DNA from: Lonicera japonica
Lineage: Eukaryota; Streptophyta; Magnoliopsida; Dipsacales; Caprifoliaceae
DNA: 64,000 nucleotides
Assembly (NCBI GenBank): GCA_021464415.1
Contig: CM038467.1
Coordinates: 32,047,248 to 32,111,247 of the forward strand
Direction of reading: 5' to 3'
In this document: in pieces, positions 58,874 through 64,000 of the stretch
Layout: every line of letters begins with the position of its first letter
Numbering within the stretch: the stretch's first letter is position 1
Notes under the pieces: generated by a model
Seen by the model: the letters and a program-made list of their open reading frames with translations, nothing else
Told to the model about the DNA's origin: nothing
Databases searched by the model: none
Made by a program: the position numbers and the translations under genes

Positions 58874-59079
58874 GTTTTTTTCTTTGGTCTAGATACTTTC
58901 TAGTACTAGATGGTGTTCGGGCCAGCTTTCACGCACCTCGACTAATCCTTATTCGTAAAATAGTGGCCAGCCGCTGGCCACCAGATATTTTTGCAGCTGC
59001 CGGGATTCGACCTGAGGAGCTCCCAGTCGAACCCAACGCTGGTCCCAGTGCGCTACCACTAGGCCACTTACCGGTGATT
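58874..59079 (-). mobile_element. Au-like tRNA-derived SINE
   Basis: On the minus strand the A box lies in AGTGGCCTAGTGGTAGCG and a B-box-like motif in GGTCGAATCCCGG; the 3' block reads TTAGTCGAGGTGCGTGAAAG then CTGGCCCGAACACC. An 11-bp target-site duplication TCTTATAATGT lies at 58863-58873 and 59080-59090. The low-coordinate end is T-rich on plus. Confidence 0.85.
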
Positions 59080-60240
59080 TCTTATAATGTATTTCAAATT
59101 GAGTTTTTGTAAAAGTAAAATAAAATAAAGTATGAAGTCTCCTCAAAAACAGTAGATAAGACACCAATACTCGCGAAGAGCCATACTATTTTTACGGGCA
59201 ATCGAAGATAGGGAATAATTTACAATAAACCCTGGATTAAGGAATAAAATTTAATTTCAATGTGTTCTTTCTTGCATTATTTACCTTTTAGAGTATCGAC
59301 AATGGTGGCAATAGAAAGTAGATTTGACAAAAATAACAAAGTTTTAAAGAGTTGATTTCTTAACGTTGAACCCAACCAATTCCATCCCATCCCATTAAGC
59401 TAACGAGCCTAATAAGGTTGGTTCTACACATGTTTTTTTTTTTTTTTTAGCAACTGCACCTAAAGAGATTCGACTAAGAGATCTCCCGCTAATAAATTCT
59501 AATGTGTATTAGAAATAATTAGAATTTAAAAAAGTTAAAAAAGAAAAAAAAGATCTTTAGAGAGTGAAACTAGATGGTGTTCGGGTCAGCTTTCGCGCAC
59601 CTCAACTAATCTTTATTCGTAGAACAGTGGCCAGCCGCTGGCCACCAGATGTTTTTGCAGCTGCCAGGATTCGACCTGAGGAGCTCCTAGTCGAACCCAG
59701 CGCTGGTCCCAGTGCGCTACCACTAGGCCACTTACCGGTGATTTCTTATAATGTATTTCAAATTGAGTTTTTGTAAAAGTAAAATAAAATAAAGTATGAA
59801 GTCTCCTAAAAAACAGTAGATAAGACACCAATACTCACGAAGAGCCATACTATTTTTACGGGCAATCGAAGATAGGGAATAATTTACAATAAACCTTGGA
59901 TTAAGGAATAAAATTTAATTTCAATGTGTTCTTTCTTGCATGATTTACCTTTTAGAGTATCGACAATGGTGGCATAGAAAGTAGATTTGACAAAAATAAC
60001 AAGTTTTAAAGAGTTGATTTCTTAACGTTGAACCCAACCAATTCCATCCCATCCCATTAAGCTAACGAGCCTAATAAGGTTGGTTCTACACATGTTGTTT
60101 TTTTTTTTTTTTTTTTTAGCAACTGCACCTAAAGAGATTCGAATAAGAGATCTCCCGCTAATAAATTCTAATGTGTAATAGAAATAATTATAATTAAAAA
60201 AAGTTAAAAAAGAAAAAAAAAGATCTTTACAGAGTGAAAC
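58905..60240. repeat. 664-bp tandem duplication containing most of a SINE
   Basis: Copy 1 (58905-59568) and copy 2 (59569-60240) are about 97% identical by eye, differing by substitutions and poly-T/A length. The unit starts inside the SINE's 3' tail and runs past it into unique DNA. The short match ACTA at the start (58905), the junction (59569) and just after copy 2 (60239-60242) marks the breakpoints. Copy 2 therefore holds a SINE lacking its tail (59569-59743). Confidence 0.92.
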
Positions 60241-60242
60241 TA

Positions 60243-63200
60243 ATCAAGCGATAAGATACGCTTCGGGAACATTCCGAATATTATTTTTGTAACTCTTCAA
60301 GGCTAATAGTGACCCATTGAAAATGAACCTTTTTGATTGCATGTCCGAACATGTCTAAAATATTCTAGGGGTACACCTCATAAATTTTCATGGCAATAGT
60401 GGCTAAATGAGTGAGGACGTATTAGAGAAAATCAAACGAGTGTTGACATGATATATATAGAAGGGGATAAAAATATTTTATCTGAGATCCGAGATAGTTT
60501 GATGCCGAGTTCTTGGCCTGCAGTCGAATTTGATATAAAAGATTTTGGAAAGAAATAGTGTTGCGACACGTGGTGGTTGTAGAATGGAGTATACCTAACA
60601 CACTCAATAACTGACTGTCATTCAGCCACTACTTAACAAATGACCCACCATTATCTCCACTTCTTTCAAACATGAAGAGTGATATTTATTACATTGTAAT
60701 AGCTAGTTTCTTACGTCTAGAAACGAAATTAACCCTTAGCGATTTAGAGAGCTAGAAAATACCTAAGTACATCTAGCTATCAACTTGTATTCTCTATGTA
60801 ATCCTCATCATCATCAATTGAAGTATCCAAACCTTTACCAAAAGGTGGACGTAAACCAGACATACGTACTATCCATTCGCGGGGAGAACTATCCTTAAAA
60901 TTACCAAGAATCTTGTGTGTTTTTCTTGTTTATTTTCTTACATTTAATGCATATAAATCCTGTAAGCGAGCCGCATTTTTTAACTTAAGACTTGTTGACC
61001 TCACATATATATTGGCCTTAGGAATGATTACCTTTTACTTTTTTTTTGTCTTGTATATGGAGTGTTCGGTCTAACTTTTGTGCCTAATCTCCAATTGCAG
61101 TTAGTGGTTGCCACTAACTAATCATTATTTTCAAAATTCCAAGAATTGACTTGGAAAGCAAACCCAATTAACCCCAAGACTATCTAATTAATAATAACTT
61201 TATACCATTCAATCAAGAAGCTTGGTTCTCACTAAAATTGTTGGAATATGTCAAGAATTTTGTAGGAATATTAAATGAGTTTCAGCACTGATGGCAGTTC
61301 TGTAGACGATTAGTCTTTTCGATTGCAGCAGCATGTCGAGTACATTAATATGAAGACATTCTTTGTAACTTTTCTTTGCCAACATTTCTAAGACGAGAGA
61401 AAGAATGAGGGACAAAAGTCAAGTGAGTTTCAGTGCCAAAGTTAATTTTGGTAACGGCTAGCATTTTCGATAGTGTGAATATATGTTGACTTATCAAGAA
61501 TATTTGGGGGTTCAATAGTTTTAAAATGACATATTTTGATGATACAATATATTGGTTCACGGCGGAACTTATACAAAAATACAAATAGTAAACTTAATTA
61601 CACGATTAATATATTAATGACATATCATTGTGTCCTCATTACGTGTCACTTTAGAAATATGCTTGGGGGATATTTATGTTGAGCCTGGACACCACTTATC
61701 TTTATATTGGTATGATATTGTCAATTTTGGGCCTAGACTCGTGTGAACTTACTTTTGAATTCTACCCAAAAGGTCTCAAACTAATGAAGATATTGTCTAT
61801 ACTAATAAATCTATGATCCTCCCTCCCTAGTTCTAACCAATGTGGGATTTTATTTGTACGCAATAATATAGTGTATATATATATATTGAATGAAAAAAAT
61901 AGTTTAAGATGCCTATCTCTAAGAGTCAAAAGCTTTGGATTTAATTTGAAAGGTCAGTAATTCAAACCTCTTTAATTACATTTTATTATAATAAAAGCTC
62001 TTTGATCGGGCCTTGGGTTTTGGATTCTTTGAAAATTCAAGTAATTTTCATTACTTTTTAAACCTTCATTTTATTTTATTAGTTTTGAATTTCTTATTTT
62101 GAATGTAAAATAGGGTTTCTAACTTAGTCATGGGTGGTTCAGTTATTTGCATAGTTTTTGCTTCAAATTTCAGCGAGTAATTTTTACTTTAGAAGATTGC
62201 GTATTCACACGTCTCAACCGATAAGTTGTTTCTGATTTTACATTTTTCATAGTAGAATTATTATTAATTTTCTAACAAACAATTCATTGTAAATAGCGAT
62301 GAACTCCGTTGTCCACAGGAGAAAGAAAGTTAATGGAGAGAAAAACTCAATCGGCTCTTATAATTGTTTTAATCAGTTATTTGGTCGGAATATGGGTTCT
62401 TAATTTCTGATTGGCAAATTAATAACCGATAAGAACAAATTCTGACCCGATAAATAATGTGTTAAAACCTCTCTAACTTGGGCTAATAAACACACACTAA
62501 CAAAGAAAACTATACCAACTCTTCTACAATTAATGTTATACCATAAAGAAAAACCTTAATAAATTGCATGTTTATTTGTCCTTGATGCAATAAAACTTCC
62601 CTGAATTGATAGAAAATGAATTCCATTTCTTCTAGTGTACATGATTCTTTCGATCCGGTGGCATGATCAGTTCCATCTAATATGATATGGATATATTATA
62701 ATACCCGGTGTATTATGTATTTATAATAACTCTTTGTTCAAGAATTGGACTTTAGTTTTAATGTATAAATGGTCTTTAAATGAAGTTGTATAAAAGGATT
62801 TATATGTGGAGTGGTTTTATTATATATCTTGATGTGAAATTGAACCACGGCAAAAAAACAAATTTAATTCTTGCAGCATGGACCATTGATTATAAAAACT
62901 CCACATGTCAAAAAATTTTCAATGAAGTTTTAAAACAGGATATATTTCGATGATATTTGAATTTCTTTAAAATTTTACCCACCGTTAACGTACGGCACTG
63001 TGATTAACCATATTTCGGAAGTCTAAACCTCTTAATGAGAATTGGAGCATCACAAATACGTCATGAGAAATCACTTTAAATATTTGTTCTTGCTTACTGA
63101 ATAAAAAGGTGAAGACCTCTTTTGATCTATTAATTGCAGTACTTATTCCACATTCAGTTGAAGAAGCACACAAAACTAAATGGACCAACAAAATTGATCT

Positions 63201-64000
63201 GAGCCACCTTAACCATGTTCCCAAGTACAGTATAAAAATTTGAAGAATTGAAACTTTGATATGGAGTTCTGTTTGTAAAAAGTTAAAAACATATTGAATT
63301 AGATTAGACTCACTCATTTCTTATTCTTTCTTTGAACAAAAATATTTTAAGCATGTGATATCATTTTTAACAATTATCCATATGCTTGATGGCCAAAATG
63401 TGAAATTGTGATCTAGGCCGAACCCTATATATAGACCCATCAAAATGCATGCGAAAAAAAAAAACTAAAGCGGTTCGATCCGGTCTAATATTATAAATCG
63501 ACTCAATCCAATTTCTAATATATTGAAATAGACCGTCTTTTTTATTGGACAATAAAATAGACCATCTTGAGTCACCCAATAAAAGTTCACCTTACTATTA
63601 AGAGTTGAGAAAATGGGTTGAAAGGGACCATTTCACAATTATATGAATAATATTTAAGGATATACAATTTGCATTTTCATTAGGCATGAAGTGCTATCTT
63701 GGACATTTTTTTAAGGATTAATTGTATTCTTATCACACTTTTTTATTTCTTTATTTTTTATAGGCGGTTATTAGGCTCCACCAACCAGCACTTATCAACT
63801 GCCCATTGGTTTTAAGTAGCGAAAAAGGAGTGTGTTTGTTTTGAAATGTAAAAGTAAGGTGCGTTCTTTGGATATGACTTTTTATGGAAAACCTGAACTT
63901 TAACCCAATCCAAAGTCAAAAATAAAACTACTGTAGAAATTTAATATATATACTTGGGCTCACTCTAAAGATGAATGTTTTCACTTGAAAAAAAATGACC
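60243..64000. other. Spacer to the right edge; two dispersed-repeat remnants, no gene
   Basis: Positions 61055-61190 resemble a decayed minus-strand Au-like SINE (GAGTGTTCGGTCTAACTTTT, then CAAAATTCCAAGAATTGACT). Positions 61665-61860 match a dispersed dicot repeat type (TGGTATGATATTGTCAATTT, CCCAAAAGGTCTCAAAC, CCAATGTGGGATTTTAT). Open frames at 62985-63579 show no domain. Confidence 0.4.

Noticed and set aside
58855..59167. Open frames at 58855-59167 and 59564-59831 on both strands that resemble each other
   Set aside because: They are translations of the duplicated SINE and its flank, not genes.

Overview
The window is nuclear DNA of a flowering plant, most likely a eudicot. The evidence is small exons with GT-AG introns, a plant tRNA-Pro, AT-rich introns and spacers, and dense plant-type MITEs, tRNA-derived SINEs, TRIM and Helitron-like elements. 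I cannot assign a genus.

Five gene-level loci can be supported. (1) 360-5742 (-): a ZMAT2/Snu23-type matrin zinc-finger spliceosome protein, eight coding exons visible, the 3' end running off the left edge. (2) 6118-6189 (+): tRNA-Pro(CGG), divergent from gene 1. (3) 14207-14563 (-): exon 1 only of a plastid tryptophan synthase beta chain; the catalytic exons are absent, so it is called a gene fragment. (4) 16655-27116 (+): a complete 11-exon protein disulfide isomerase of the PDIL2-1 type, 360 aa, with two CGHC domains and a C-terminal ERp29-like domain. (5) 46449-47726 (-): a two-exon DUF1645 protein of 386 aa.

The rest is repeat-rich spacer. 6.2-14.1 kb holds a candidate Helitron, a 213-bp tandem duplication and a nested MITE cluster. 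14.9-15.3 kb is an array of perfect palindromes upstream of the tryptophan synthase fragment. 27.4-28.1 kb is a decayed ITS1-5.8S-ITS2 rDNA fragment split by a hAT-type MITE with an 8-bp target duplication. 30-46 kb holds SINEs with clear target-site duplications, a TRIM, several MITEs, a 5'-truncated LINE with a 15-bp duplication, and a pair of ~270-bp inverted arms. 48-64 kb holds a Stowaway MITE, a Helitron with two 3' termini, a Tourist-like MITE, nested hairpins, and a 664-bp tandem duplication that starts inside a SINE. No gene was recognised from 47.9 kb to the end.

The genes are unrelated housekeeping or plant-specific loci and do not form a pathway or cluster. I found no sign of a novel multi-protein system; what is unusual here is structural (nested insertions, palindromes, duplications, rDNA and gene fragments). 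Exon boundaries were read by eye from splice signals and protein similarity recalled from known families.
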